This document shows, piece after piece, positions 27,822 to 40,847 of a stretch of 64,000 nt of DNA. Position numbers and translations under genes: made by a program. Where the stretch lies: the NCBI GenBank assembly GCA_033675545.1, contig JAWDGP010001382.1, forward strand, positions 137,501 to 201,500, in the 5' to 3' direction. This stretch comes from Elysia crispata (Eukaryota > Mollusca > Gastropoda > Plakobranchidae). The notes beneath the pieces are model-generated. The model saw only the letters and a list, made by a program, of their open reading frames with translations, ran no database searches and had not been told where the DNA came from. Each line of letters opens with the position of its first letter. Within the stretch, counting starts at the first letter, position 1.

Positions 27822-30810
27822 AAATATGCACAGGCTGCATAAATAAATAGGAAGAGAGTGACTTACATGCATTAGATAAAATTGACTACTGATTCTATAG
27901 TACCTGTTGCTTTAACATTTTTTTTTTCATTTTCCAAACCAAAGATTCCAAAAGTATACCCATTTAAGAAAGGATATATCTATAATGTTTTAACGCTATG
28001 GTTTGCATAATTTGCAACAGACATATAGTTTTAAATATATGCCAAAAGCACAGAAGTCACGTGTTCAACTAAAGAAAGGAAGATAAGCTTTACAGAATTT
28101 TTAAACTTTTTTTTTAATCTTCCTCGCTTTTTTAACAGTATTTTAAGTTTTGCATAGCCCTTGACAACACTTGATCTCATGCTTCTTTTTTCAGGATTGA
28201 TTTTTTACTTTTCTGTAACTATTTTCAGAAAACTGAAATTATCAAATTGCCTCTTTTTATCAATGACAATATTATTACCTTATAGCTTAATATAAAAATG
28301 ACATATAAAGGCCTATATTATTGGACATTAATATGGCAACAGATCCATCCCCACTGTTCTATTTACAGTGTATCTTCATTCAGCATCCAAATCATCAGTA
28401 AATTGTTGTCCTCTGCTTGGTGAAACTGAAAGTTGCCCAATGTTCACATTTTTTATAAAATTACACTGATATCATAAAGATTTCAAAATCCTTCATTTTC
28501 AGTGTCAGCTTAGGTAATCTTTTGATCATTTTCTTAATGAGTACCGTTGGCATTAGCAGTGTTGTTATTGACTTCTCTCTGAGTCTGATTTTCTTATCGA
28601 AGTTGGTGAAAAAGTTTCATGGCTTTGTTGGCAGGTACATTGTATTTCTTTGCTTTAGTATGAAATTAAATAAACACCAGTGACTTTCTCTGATAAATAA
28701 AATTATATTATCTCTTGTCCCAATATTAAATCAGTGATGCCGGTTGAGTACAGTTATTTCAAAGTCATTAGGATAAAAAAAAGACTTCCAACTATCAGGA
28801 TACGTAGTAAAAAAATTGTGGAGGTCAGATCAGGAATGTCATACAGGTGTGTGCGGGGGTAGAGGGGTGACTACAATGGTCCATTTAATTTCCAATGTGT
28901 TTTCCTTGATTTGAGAAGCCATAAAAAGAAGCCCCTTGTAGAATGACAATATTAATAAAAAAAAAAAATAAAGCCCAAAAGTGAGATGTCTGACGGTGAA
29001 ACAAAGCCAGGTCGAGATATATCTAGACTAAGTGATGACAGCCAGGTAGAGAGCTCTACAATGTCAAAATGACGTATAGAGCTTTTGTGCAAACAGGCTA
29101 CATTGCACACACTAACCATGTGCAGAGTTCAGTCACCACATGTGTCACCAATGCTCCCCTCCTTTTCCAGTCTATGAAGCATTCACCCCTGGTACCTGGG
29201 CCTGTCTCCTTTCCTTCTTGTAGTCTTATTGCAGACTCTTGCCTGGGTGGGTGGAACACACACACATACACACCAGAATTGTTTGCCGCAGAGAGCATAG
29301 CACCTTTTTTTCTGTTATACAAGCCAGGAAAAGTGCTTTCAGAATTGAAAAAAAATCCGCCAAGATGGCTTCGAGTTAACCGTATCCTTATTTCAAACTT
29401 TGAACTAACCGCTATTTTTAAATCTTAATGAACTTAAAGAGAGAAACATATTTGGTAAAATTAAACGATTTGGAAATATCCAAGAATTCGAATTATTCGG
29501 ATTCAAGTTATTTGGACTCGACTTTATTTAGTTTCCAACCCCTCCAGACCCCCTTTCATTTTTTTATGAAGTTAACTTGGCATTACTTAGTAAAATTACA
29601 AACTTGGCTGAAATTTGACTTAGGCCTTTATTTAAGGAGATCGAGAGAAGGAAATCCATATGAATTTGATACAATGGAACTATTATACGTAAATTCCAGA
29701 AACTGAAATCTTTTTTTGCTTATTTAATATGAGCTTTTACAAACATGTAAAATAATGATTTGAGAACCAAAAATATTTTGGTTTTCATAGCAAACTATAC
29801 ATTCTGAAATTTTTATTGTTTGAATGTAATCATTGTGATTTCTTTTCATCAATCTCTACTTCTACTTCACAATAAAAGAGTTCATCACACATTTTACTTG
29901 AAATTATTATATATATTTCTTTCAAATATAAATTTTATTTATTAAATTTTACTTGTTTCATTTTTACAGTGATACTCAATACCTGATAAATAAATATTTT
30001 GTGATGGATATGTATATCATTCGAAGGAATTGTAAATTTTTTTCGACAATCATACTCGTAGTTGTAAAATGTATACATACGCATCTAACATGCTCTTGAT
30101 GAGAGTGTGAATTGAAGAGCACACTTAAGTGTGTCACAGTGTCATATATACTTTAAAGATTACATGTAATTAGATCATATTTAATATAGCATTGTCTTCA
30201 TGGCTTGTGAAATAAAGACAGAGTCAATGCACTGAAAAACAGTAATTTTGATTAATTAGTGTGTGTGTGTATATATATATATACTGTCACATCAGATTTT
30301 ATATGTTGAGACTTGGTAGTAAAATTAATTGTCCGTGCAAATAGATGATGTTCCTTAAAAAGGCCAGCGAGAGTTACACCCTTGATTAACTGGCACTTTT
30401 CGACCAAAGATTAAAGGGATATATAAGCCTAGCCATTCGTTTATGAATTTATAAAATTTGTTATACACTAAAAACAGACAAGAGAAGCTGAATTTAGCTT
30501 GCATTTAGCACTTGCAAAGTCAAATATATGCATACTAAATAAATATTACTCTCAAAACCCTGTCTAGATTTAAATTTCTATATAATTCTTTGCAAGACTC
30601 CCAGATGTAACGATCTAGCTTAGATCAAGATCTATATATCTATTGCTCATTAAAACGCCAGAGAATATTTTTCCAAGTCATTTTCTAGATTGGTTACACA
30701 CCAGATTGCACTTTAGAATAAAAGCTTCGAGATACTGACAAACTTTAAAGAAAAGGACGATATCACCTGTAAACTGAAATTCATTTCACTTTGTACAGTT
30801 TTACTTGAGG

Positions 30811-31075
30811 CAGAGACACACAGGGAGAGAGAGGGAGATAGAAAGCCAGAGAGGAAGAAAGTGAGGATAGAGAGATGAGAAAAAAAAGAGAGGAAGACAA
30901 AGAGAAAGAATAAGAGAAAAGAGAAATCGATGAGAGAGAGGGAGAGAGTGGAGAGAGAGGAGAGAGGAATGAAAGGGAGAAAAAGAGATATAGAGAAAGA
31001 GGGTGATGAGAGAGAAAGAAAGAAAGGAGAAAGAGACAGGTGAGAGGAGAGAGAAAGGAGAAAAAGAGAGAGTTT
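30811..31075 (+). repeat. Polypurine tract, GA-rich
   Basis: About 265 bases of nearly uninterrupted A and G on the plus strand (mainly GAGA and GAAA). It lies between NEK2 and the NDUFB1 gene, whose 3' ends face each other. Confidence 0.9.
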
Positions 31076-31614
31076 ACGACGTCAGGCAAAAAATCATAGC
31101 CAGCATGTGATGACACCTTAGTCATGGCGCACCACAAGCGCCTTTCATGTATTACACTTGTTTTTTTTTTAAATAATAATTTTAACTGATCATGCCTTTA
31201 TAATGCCTAGATTTAACCTATATATTAATTGTTCAAAGATAAGATATAAAATTCATTATTTACCATCTCTACTTTAAAAATTAACTATTAAGCCCAGACT
31301 GTGTTTGCCAGTTGTTCAAGGAAGATAGCTCTAGCCGAAATTTATTTGGGATATCGTCTATTAATAAACAATAAGTTATTTTTTCAATAACTTTATTTTT
31401 TACTTAAAAGTTCTATTTCAAATATTTTATGATGGTAATGGAAGAGCAAAGCATACATTTATGAAGCCTCCATTGCTCCATTTTCTGCTGATGAATTTGA
31501 ACTGAAGGTACTGGTGGCACTTGGTCAAATAACGATAAGAAGATACCTTGCAGATTAAATAAAAATTGAAAGTTTTAAAAAATTTTGATGACGGTGGAGG
31601 TGAAATCAGATACG

Positions 31615-32364
31615 TACAGTGCACTCCTGATGTATCGACATAAAAGGGTCCAAAATTTCTATGTCAGTATAAGCACAAATCGTCTCTTAATTTTAATACC
31701 TTTCTTTTAAAATTACACTACATGTACATACAGGGTTTTAAACTTAAGAGGAAGCAGCTTGTTAACTTCCGGTTACCTCCCTTGTTTTGATAAATGGCTT
31801 TCATCTCCCACACGTACTGACTCTCACTCCCCTAGATCTAAATTCAACCCGTAGGTTCTGTACAGGCAGTTGTTGTACTGTAGGCCTGATCAGTGCTAGC
31901 CTAATCCTGACTGACTGACTGCAACACTCTTGCTTGGAGTTCAAAGGCCCAAAAGCACCTACCATTAAGCCCAGTAAATTAGACCCCTCCACTCCCCATG
32001 AATCATTGAAATATGAATGTGTTGCACCACATTTCACTCTCACCCTTGTCTTCCCACCACACCTCCAGTCACACCAACAAAGTTACCAGTGCCAAAAAGA
32101 TTGCCACTCGCTTTGCGATGTAACACTCCAGCACGAGGTATTTTGACAGATGTGAATGAGATGAGGGTTTTTTTGTCACTGGGCCTCTTTTGCCCGGTTA
32201 CCTTGGAGCGATCAATGTCGATATAAGAGAAAAGAATAGAGAGTGTTGATATCGGGGATAGTAATTAAAGACAGCAAATGGGGGAAAATTCGGACTTAAA
32301 AAAGCATGTCGATATAGGAAAAAAGTCAATAGAGGCGATGTCAATATAAGTGGTGTGCACTGTA
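31615..32364. mobile_element. pogo/Tigger-like non-autonomous DNA element, copy 1
   Basis: About 750 bp bounded by TA-CAGTGCACTCC on the left and GGTGTGCACTG-TA on the right: inverted ends CAGTGCAC flanked by TA dinucleotides. The interior matches 33642-34400 along its length (shared parts include GTCCAAAATTTCTATGTCA, ACTGACTGACTG and AGCCCAGTA) but has no transposase. The TA target and CAGTGCACTCC-type ends fit the pogo/Tigger branch of Tc1/mariner. Confidence 0.72.
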
Positions 32365-32659
32365 CTTATTTAGCTGACTAAAATTAGGCACTCTGAAAGA
32401 GTATAAATATCTTCATATAAAATATTTATTTTTTTATAATAAAATAATGTGGGGTGATCATTACTAACTTGTGATTCAAAAGAATTTTGACTGGTTGAAA
32501 ATATCCTATTTATTTGAATATATCATGACTTAAACTCAATGGATTGAATACATGTAATTAAAAACAGCCATTGACATGACAAAAAATATAATATAACAAA
32601 GATCAAATTTATAATAAATTTAGACAAAAATATACTCAGAACCTCATTTTTAAATATGG

Positions 32660-32665
32660 TTTATT
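32660..32665 (-). promoter_or_regulatory. Possible poly(A) signal of the NDUFB1 transcript
   Basis: AATAAA on the minus strand about 330 bases after the NDUFB1 stop codon. Candidate only. Confidence 0.35.
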
Positions 32666-32992
32666 AGAGAAGTTGACAAAGAAACTATATGTACTATTTG
32701 AATCATCAAACCACTCATAATCCAAGATCAAAATGCGTGCAGATACTAACTAAATTTAAACACAGTACAATAAAAAAATTCAAGGTCAATTTTTCTACTT
32801 ATAATATATTAACATTCAAACACACGCAAATACAAAATACAGCATCTTTTTACCCAATCTCTTACACCATACGTGAGTTTCAATTTTTGCAGCATTGTTT
32901 CACAATAATGAAATTTAAACCCAGACAATCCTGCTGCATTTTCTTTCAGATTCACATCATACCTCAGAAATCATCATTCACAACAACACCAA

Positions 32993-33178
32993 TCAGTACC
33001 AAGCTTCTTTGCCCTCAGGTAATTGTTTGCCCCCAAACATCTTGCTCTTGTTTCTGAATAGGGCATGGTCATGGTCATGGAGAAACTGTTGGTAAGCTCC
33101 AAACAGAATTCCTCCAATGGGCACCAACATAGCGGCCAGCTGTTTGTAATGGTCTGGTCTCAGTCGCCTTAGACTCAT
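32993..33178 (-). CDS. NDUFB1: NADH dehydrogenase 1 beta subcomplex subunit 1 (complex I MNLL)
   Basis: A small accessory subunit of mitochondrial complex I, anchored in the inner membrane. 61 residues (human form 58). R-P-DHYKQL, then MLVPIGGILFGAY (single membrane helix, about residues 17-29), then ALFRNKSKMF matches the NDUFB1 layout DHW..VLVP.G...G.Y...FRNKS.LF. The ATG directly follows a splice acceptor (GACTGATCCAG|ATGAGT at 33179/33178). The mRNA therefore must begin in an upstream exon, and the nearest good donor is at 34982/34981. That exon already contains a complete 53-codon ORF, so NDUFB1 looks like the second ORF on its transcript. After splicing the start context is AAAG-ATG-A, with A at -3. 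Confidence 0.82.
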   Translation of the reverse strand: MSLRRLRPDHYKQLAAMLVPIGGILFGAYQQFLHDHDHALFRNKSKMFGGKQLPEGKEAWY

Positions 33179-34981
33179 CTGGATCAGTCAAAGAGATATT
33201 AATAGGCTTGATGTAAATATTCATATAACTTAGTCTGAGATTTCATTTTGAGTTATTGAAGTACATGTAGCCAGTCTCAGGCTTTTGGTTTGATTCTTAC
33301 CAAAACAAAAGGTTAGTTATCTCTTGGATTTGGAAATGTAACTGTGACTTTTTGAGTAAGGTTTATCTGATGATTTTTAAGTTTCTTATGCCACAAGAGT
33401 TCTATAATTAAAGTCTAAATGGTATTTTTTTTCACATTAACAAGTTTGATACTTGCTTTGTTTATTACTGCAAGGCTTATCCATAAAACTGAACCCTCAC
33501 AAATCATTTTTTGTATTTATGCAAAGGTTATAAGACCTTTTATATACATATAACTATGTATTTCACATTTTCATCTTCTATGGAAACAATTTCTGAAGCT
33601 GAGGGAATGGGAGAAATCACTTTAGTATATATGTATGTGTGTACAGTGCACTCCTGATAGACTGACATATTAGGGTCCAAAATTTCTATGTCAATACATG
33701 TATAAGCAAAAATTGATATAAAAAAGATTTTTTTTTTTTTAATTAAACTAAATGCACATACAGGGTTATATACTCAAGAGAGAGCAACTACTAGTGGTTG
33801 TAAACTTTCAGTTACTTCCTTTTTTTTGAAAAATACACATGGCTTTACTCTAGCAAACATACAGTCTCTCCCTCCCCTCCTAGATCTAGATTCAACCTGT
33901 CAGTGCTAGCCTAGTCCTAACTGACTGACTGTGCATCACTGATCACTCTCTTGATTGGAGTTCCAAGTTCAACTTTTCAAGGCCCCGACACACCTACCAT
34001 TCAGCCCAGTAGGCTAAGCCCCACAACTCCCTGTTAATCGTTGAATGTGATATACTACATTCAGAACCAGTGGTCACAGTACTCACACCACGATTCACCT
34101 CCCCTCTTCCCTTCCCCACTACACCTCCAGGACCAAAGGGATTGCCACTTGTTTTGCGATCTAACACACCACAATGAGGCATTTTGAGAGACAAAGATGT
34201 GAATGACATCGTTTTTTTTTTTTTGTCACCAGGCCTCTTTTACTCTGTTACCTGGTGGTATCGATGTCAATACAAGACAAAAGAAGAGAGGTGTGTTGAT
34301 TATAGACAGCAAATAGGGGAAAAATTCGGACTTCATAAAGCATGTCGATATAGGAAAAAAGCCAATAGAGGCGATGTCAATATAAGTGGTGTGCACTGTA
34401 TATACACATACATATATATTAAAACACAAATCCTCCTAGTTGCATATATATTGCATAGGTTTGAAAAATTTTCCAGATACTGATACATGAATTGTTACAT
34501 TTATTTTTAAATCTATATGCTCCTGGGCCAACACTCACATGCACACCCCAGCTTAAGATCAATCTCTGTGTAGTCTAAACTAGCAGCCGCTTGCATTTGA
34601 AAGCGCAGATATATTGTGGGGTATGTTTTTGTCTGCACACAATTAATTATTGACCGAAGGCAAATGGTGAGAAAACCCATGTGAAGTCAAGGTATCCTCT
34701 CCTTATGTGAGATGGCAGCCAGAAAACAGGCCATTTTTTCATGATTAACAAGCAATGTAAATGTCAGTGTAGCTTCACTACACCTCTTTTGATTATTTTT
34801 TTTGCATTGTGATTTGTATATAAAGAGAGTGAAAAACAATACTCGACGTAAGCAAGGATTCCTCTGTATGAGTGTAGAGGTGTCTATGTGCAGCTTGTAA
34901 TTTGACATCAATGTTCTGATTCTTTGAAATAATTTATGAAACTATCTAGGGTAACTGTATATTTATTCAATTTTTACTTAC
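33179..34981 (-). other. Intron between the two coding exons of the NDUFB1 transcript
   Basis: Donor CAGAAAG|GTAAGT at 34982/34981 and acceptor TGATCCAG|ATG at 33179/33178 on the minus strand. A pogo/Tigger-like element (33642-34400) accounts for over a third of it. Confidence 0.65.
33642..34400. mobile_element. pogo/Tigger-like non-autonomous DNA element, copy 2
   Basis: About 759 bp, same orientation and same inverted ends (CAGTGCAC...GTGCACTG, TA at both sides) as the element at 31615-32364. It is clearly diverged from that copy. It lies inside the intron between the two exons of the NDUFB1 two-ORF gene. Confidence 0.72.
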
Positions 34982-35199
34982 CTTTCTGTAAAAAGGATTA
35001 CTTCACTTCCTTAGAACAATGCCTTCCAAAATGCTCACAATTCCAACTGAGCAGCCTTTGTTTTCTTGTAATGTTGTGTCCTTCTATAGTCCACCAAAAT
35101 TGATGCAATAACTACTGTTGGAAAAGCAATCGAAATAAGGTTTCTTCTCCAAAACCTTTTTGTTCTTGCTAAAAGGGCTGACTTTGCTGGATCCATAAA
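34982..35199 (-). other. Exon carrying the microprotein ORF, spliced to NDUFB1
   Basis: Full exon between acceptor (35200/35199) and donor (34982/34981). No ATG occurs on the minus strand after 35194 within this exon, so the next AUG in the spliced mRNA is that of NDUFB1. Confidence 0.62.
35035..35196 (-). CDS. 53-residue single-pass microprotein, upstream ORF of the NDUFB1 transcript
   Basis: ATG (35196) to TGA gives 53 residues: a basic N-terminus (ARTKRFWRRN), one membrane helix (about LISIAFPTVVIASILV, residues 20-35), and a short basic tail (DYRRTQHYKKTKAAQLEL). The exon begins three bases before the ATG at an acceptor (TCTTGGCAG|TTTATGG) and ends 53 bases after the stop at a strong donor. 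The size, basic ends and single helix resemble small inner-membrane OXPHOS subunits or assembly factors, but I do not recognise the family. If the proposed first exon is right, its frame stays open into this ORF, so a longer N-terminus is possible. Start context TTTATGG is weak at -3. Confidence 0.6.
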   Translation of the reverse strand: MDPAKSALLARTKRFWRRNLISIAFPTVVIASILVDYRRTQHYKKTKAAQLEL

Positions 35200-35745
35200 C
35201 TGCCAAGATGTTAAAATAGGGAAATTAAAAAAGAAACAAAAACTCACTTACAATATTATATTAACCTTAATTAAAGATGATTAAACCTGAAAAATAAATT
35301 ACAAGTTTCTATGACACTTTACAGATGAAGCCTGCAAACTACTTAACTTGGATATATCTGTTGTTTATTCTTGGCTAAAGGTTTTCATTATCTATGACAA
35401 TGACCATTGAAAAAATATTTTTCCCCTTTAAAATTTTCGTTGAACTCCAAGTAGTGCCAATGGCATATAAATACTTTTGAGAAAGACAAGTATTTGATAT
35501 GTCTAAAAACAAGTCATTTAAAACAAAATAAATTCTTATTTTTTTTAATACTTCACATACCATAACCTAAAAATGTAATACCTATTGATAGAATATTGAT
35601 AACGTAATGTTATTTTCAACATTAAGAGGCTAGGGAAAATGAATTGTTTCAAAAAGCAATGCCCTAGAATGTATTTTAACGGTAACAAGCTATTCATTTG
35701 GGCTAGCCCCAGGCATTAATCAGCCCATTTAAAGTAAAATAGTGG

Positions 35746-35748
<3 letters not shown>

Positions 35749-35793
<45 letters not shown>

Positions 35794-35810
35794 ATATATA
35801 TATATATATA
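35749..35810. repeat. TA microsatellite
   Basis: About 30 TA units with a single C interruption. Confidence 0.97.
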
Positions 35811-38800
35811 CGGCACATGAAAAAAATATGTGTTCATCTCAGCAAATTGTATAAAGTACCCAAAGTTCCTTTTTCATAATAAATCGGTCATTTAGGATAA
35901 CTAAAATACTTTTTAAATGTTGAAACAAGGGAAATATTTTGCGGGTTGTTTCCTTGGATATAGCAGGAGAGAATGAGCTGTACGGGTACCTGTGAGAAGG
36001 GGATTCAGTGGGAGAGACAGAGAAAGTTCTAACAGTACCACTACCACTGTACCAGTAGGAAGAGGATTGAGGGGTTGTGGGGGGTGTGGGTAGGTTCTAA
36101 ACTGACAGTCAATAGTGCCACATTGATGATTGTATCATTGGCCATGTCAAGTGATGAGGTGGAGGGGCAGAGAGATGTAGATGCAGTACAGGAGCTAGAT
36201 CTAGACAGCCCCTGATCCCCTAAATCCCTTCCACCAGATAGGCCTACCAGCAGTGGACGCTCAATCTCCCTCTATAACAAAGTTTAGGCCTTTCCTTGCC
36301 CCATTATTCAATATTCAGGGGTGAGAACGAGTTACAAAATTTTTTACTGAACTTTTTTAGAATCGAACAATGCAAGCAGCATAGGCAGAAGAATTCCCCC
36401 CCCCCTTTTCCCACCTCTTTATTAAAACAAAATCTGATCGTAAACAGAGCCATGATTGTGGAGTGTTTTTTTTTTTACTTAGCTTTATTCAAGTAGTCAA
36501 TGTATATATTTTTTTAAAGAGTTCAGAGTTGAATGACCTGTTGAAGCCCAACTACAGGGGCTGCCGTGTCCCCCAAATGTTACTGCTTTCTGTGTTTCCC
36601 TGAATCAACTGATGCAGCGTTAAGGTTTACTCATCGTAGTAAACATAAAAGCCTATATTCTAAGTTATAGATATTGAGCACTGCTCTCCTCATCTTTATC
36701 TTTTCTTAAGATATTATTTGAGCTAAACATGATCAGTATTGATTAAGTCTAAAACTTAGAACTAAGCTCCACCAGGTCATGGCCATATAAAACAAAAAGT
36801 AGTGATGTAACATTTATATCTAGATCTAGATTTATAATTACTGTAGATATATTTGCTTTGGAATGAAAATCACCTACTTGACCTATAATACTTATAGGCT
36901 CATGTTATGTCATATCCGATTTCAACAGTCAGATCTAGAATCTAATTTACTCTAGATCTAGCTAGGATTTTCCTTCAATCTGAATAATTGGATAGGTTTA
37001 GATGTATCTGGACCAAAACAAAATTGTCTTGTCGTTTTAACTATTATCAGAAGAAGAAATAATGATCCTTTGTTGAAAAAAAACGCAAGGTCTCCGTAGG
37101 AAGATGGAGAAAAAGTTTTTTGGACGAATATATGATAAAGTAATCAACTTAACAGCAGCAATATCTTGGATGATTTCAACTACAATTCATATCTCGATAT
37201 TGGACTTCAAAATATAAATAAGAATATAAAAAATAAACAATATCAATATATATTATCACCAAGTTATATGCCTTTGCACAAGTTGATACTAGAATGACCG
37301 AAAAATATAGTACTCGTAGTAGAATTATATATTCACTTTTTCTTTTTCCATAAAATTTTTCAAGACGTTCAAACTTACGGATAAAAGTTTCCATCCCGCA
37401 CAAGGATTTAAAGAGGATCACAAAATATACAGAATTCCATACATTTAAGGAAAATTCTCTTCCTTGAATGCTATACATGTGTGGTCTTATGCTTAGGTTA
37501 GATCATTTTATATTCAATCCTCAGCTAGGCCAAAAAGTACCGTTAACGGAAGAGGAGACTGGAGAGCACTATACTTGTGTTGAAGTCAGACGAATTGATT
37601 TTTGTTTGTTTTGATCTAATTCAACCCCGGAACCCAAACCAGCCCCTCAATCTTTCGTTTCTATTTTTAAAAAAAAAGGGTTGTGTTGACTGTTCTTTTC
37701 TTTCTTTAATTTGTCTAATAAAATTAAACGGTTGTGTTGATGTCAATTTTCACTAGCCGCCCATCATCAATCTTTCATGGCAACCTGAAATGCTAAAGCC
37801 TAACAATAAAACAAACATGACCGTAATACCCTTTATACATTGGGAAGGGGCGTGATAGTTCTGGTAACAAGTACTGAGAGGCTGCTCTGAAGAGGCCAAC
37901 GCATTGTTAGTCTAAGCATGTTAGAAAAATTTTTAGACCCGCTCACTTGATTATTCATATGTAACTTAACCTCTCCCTTTTCACATCACGGAGATTTTTA
38001 GCCTATAGATGTATGCTAAGATTGTCCAATGGCCTTGGTTGCTCTGGTCAGTGACTGGAGCCAGGCACCACGGAAATAGGAATAGAATCATTCACAAAGT
38101 TCATGGCGTATGAGCACACACATCCACTGAGACGAAAGCACAAACTGAATCGTGTAAGCACTCTTTCATCGATTTAGAGAAAGGCAAAGCCTAGAGTTGA
38201 GTGATCTGCAGGAGGGGTAATGGAAAGGGGGTGGGCAAACTGCTGCACAGCAATGTGTGTATGCTTACCAGACATTATGTTAGCCTCTGTAAATGTAGAA
38301 AACCACCAGATATCATTACCCCAAGCACGTGAAACGATGTGAGGGAGGAAGGGGCAATTTAATTAAAAAAGACTTTAAACTATGATAAAAAATTAAAACA
38401 AAAATAAAGAGCATAAAAACATCAAACCAAAGTTCTATAGACCCATCTGTCAAGATCCTTTTTTGAATATATGCAAGGGAGCTAATCAGTCATGTGGGTT
38501 TTTTTGTAATTCCCCTTTGCATTTCATAGCAATGCCAATCCACTGTCACTGTCAGCAGGCTAGACAACTCGAGCTAAAATTCATTGCACCCAGCCCGTAG
38601 ACCTAGGCAAAAAAAAATGGGCTGCAAGTAAGCAACTATTGCCGTTTTCTAATTATAATACAGCATCATTTTATAACGTATTGTGATGAAATTTGGTGTA
38701 CAATCAGAAAAGATATTCTTCAACACTTTTGCAGTAAAACAGTATCGATCAGCCGTCTGGAAGTGTTGTTTCTGAGCAAGTTTTTTCTTTTCGTTCGGCA

Positions 38801-40389
38801 CTCACTAAAACTAATAGGACTACGCATTTAGGCTTTAGAGAGAGAACTTTTTAACATTTCTTGTGCCATTTATACTTTTTTGCATTAATTTTTGTCTGCG
38901 TATTTTCTTGTATACGTCTTTGAAAGACACCCACCCTTTCACAATAACGAGACATGGCATTTAAGACGAGCCGGCCTGCAAGTGTACGAACCGACGTTTG
39001 GTTTCGCAACATCACATGGCTAAGAGCGCTTCTCTAATTTGTCGAGAGCATGTGAATTGGGTTAGGCGAGTTCATCTCATTGGATTGTCAATATTTTAAT
39101 AGTGACTTGCAAAGGAGTGTTCAGGGTAGATTTCTACGTAAATAAAATAGATAGCGATCTGATTTTCAAACATTAAAATGCAATTAAAACATAAAGTATC
39201 CATTCTATTTCTAATAATTTTGGAGGAATTGAGAAACATGACTTTTTTTAAACAGTGTTTACACAAAGCGCTTGGAGTATTATGTTGACTTAACAAAATG
39301 GGACTGTTATCCACTTTAAAAAACGAATAGATTGTTTCTTTTAAGAAAAAAAAAAATTAAATCGCAGCACGTTTGCAGTTGCCTGTAGACCTATATACAT
39401 CATCATTCAGATGTGCAAGGATGGCTCTAGACTAACGCTACCTGCTGGGGTTTGGGTCACAAATAATGGTTCTTCTTTCTGTATAGCAAGAGCAGAATGG
39501 AAGTCAATTTATGCCATCAATATAAATTATGCATAACCTTACCATACTGATTCTAACAAATTAAGAAACAAAACAAAAATACAATTTAACCACCTTGATT
39601 GATACTTATAATAAAGGACATTTTAGAGGTGGTAACTTCCGAAATTACAAATAAAAGGATGAAGTGGTAATTGATGCTAATGCATATGAATACTACATTT
39701 TTTTTAACAAAGTAAGAAACTCAATGATACCTTTATTATACTTCTGCCTGCAAAATTTAATGGAAATATCGAGGTAAATATAGGAATTAGGGTGGGGGGG
39801 GGGGGGTTGTCCTAAATAAAGGAACACGAGTTTGGATCAGAGGATCATTTATGCTAATTTATGCAAAAATTGACCCTCACAAACAAAACTTTCATAATTA
39901 TCTCTGACAAATTAGGATTCTTTGTAAAAAAATACACATGTATGTCAAAGTTCATGGAAACATATTGCTATATTGAAATTAGGAGGTTTTAACTTCCTTC
40001 ACAACAAAAACAAAGCACCAAAAAGGTCCATTTTTTGGACCATTGTTTCCTCTTTATGCCGATACACATTTTTGGATTACTTTAATCCTTATAACTTTTT
40101 TTTCTGGACTGATTCTCAAAATTTAAAAAGTTTTTTTCTTTGAAGAGCAAGCTTTATAACTTCCAGTCATTAGTAAATATTACAACTTTGAAATTTTGGA
40201 TTGGCATTGCTACATTTCAACAGTGGGAACTTGCTTCTCACGTGATTTTTCCACTGGAACTAAAATTCACACTATAGTCATGTTCTGCCGCATTGTTTTC
40301 AGATAGATCAAACATTAATCTCCAACTATTTTAATGAAAAAGAATAATTTCTCAGAGCATTTTGCTCTTACCCAAGCCTTCAATTTGTA

Positions 40390-40785
40390 ATGATAGCTAG
40401 ATCTAGAAAAGAATTAAGAGCAAGGACATTCCTACTTGTATGTAGATTCTAGAATCTACATCTAGATCTATATCATCCAGTTGTATAACATTTTACATTT
40501 TTTGTTTTCTAAAATCTATCTAGTCTAGATCTAGATCTAGACTAGAGATCTAATCTAGATCTAGATTAGAGTCTACATTATATCAATATTACATATCTAT
40601 ATAACTATAAGCCCAGATGTAGACTATCGTTTTAAAACTGAATGCTCACTCTTGAATGAAAGGCAGAGAGTAAATCTAGATCAGTAGTTCTAGAATCAAT
40701 CTGGTCTGTTGATATAGATTAGAAGCCAAGATAGGTCTACGTATAATGAAGACTAGGTCTAGATTAGATCTAGATCTAGATGCTC
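40390..40785. repeat. Cluster of AGATCTAGAT-type palindromes
   Basis: Many overlapping copies of TCTAGA, AGATCT and CTAGATCTAG, including CTAGATCTAGATCTAGAC near 40530. Similar but smaller clusters occur at 18250-18510, 36180-36200, 36825-36970, 53580-53595 and 57050-57065. Confidence 0.8.
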
Positions 40786-40847
40786 AAAATTATAGATACA
40801 TATGTTAGCAATCCTTAATTTCAAGGGTTACGCAAATGTCCTCTTAC

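Larger units (their letters stand above)
27260..31614. other. NEK2 3' UTR and intergenic region
   Basis: No gene supported. It holds a polypurine tract (30811-31075) and a short hydrophilic open reading at 28986-29072 of unclear meaning. Confidence 0.5.
35200..40847 (-). other. Long intron or intergenic region upstream of the microprotein exon
   Basis: 5.6 kb with no supported exon. It contains a TA microsatellite (35749-35810), a 13-base G run near 39794, and many TCTAGATCTAGA-type palindromes at 36180-36970 and 40390-40780. Confidence 0.5.

Noticed and set aside
34226..34483. Open frames on both strands near 34.2-34.5 kb
   Set aside because: They run across the end of the non-coding pogo/Tigger-like element.
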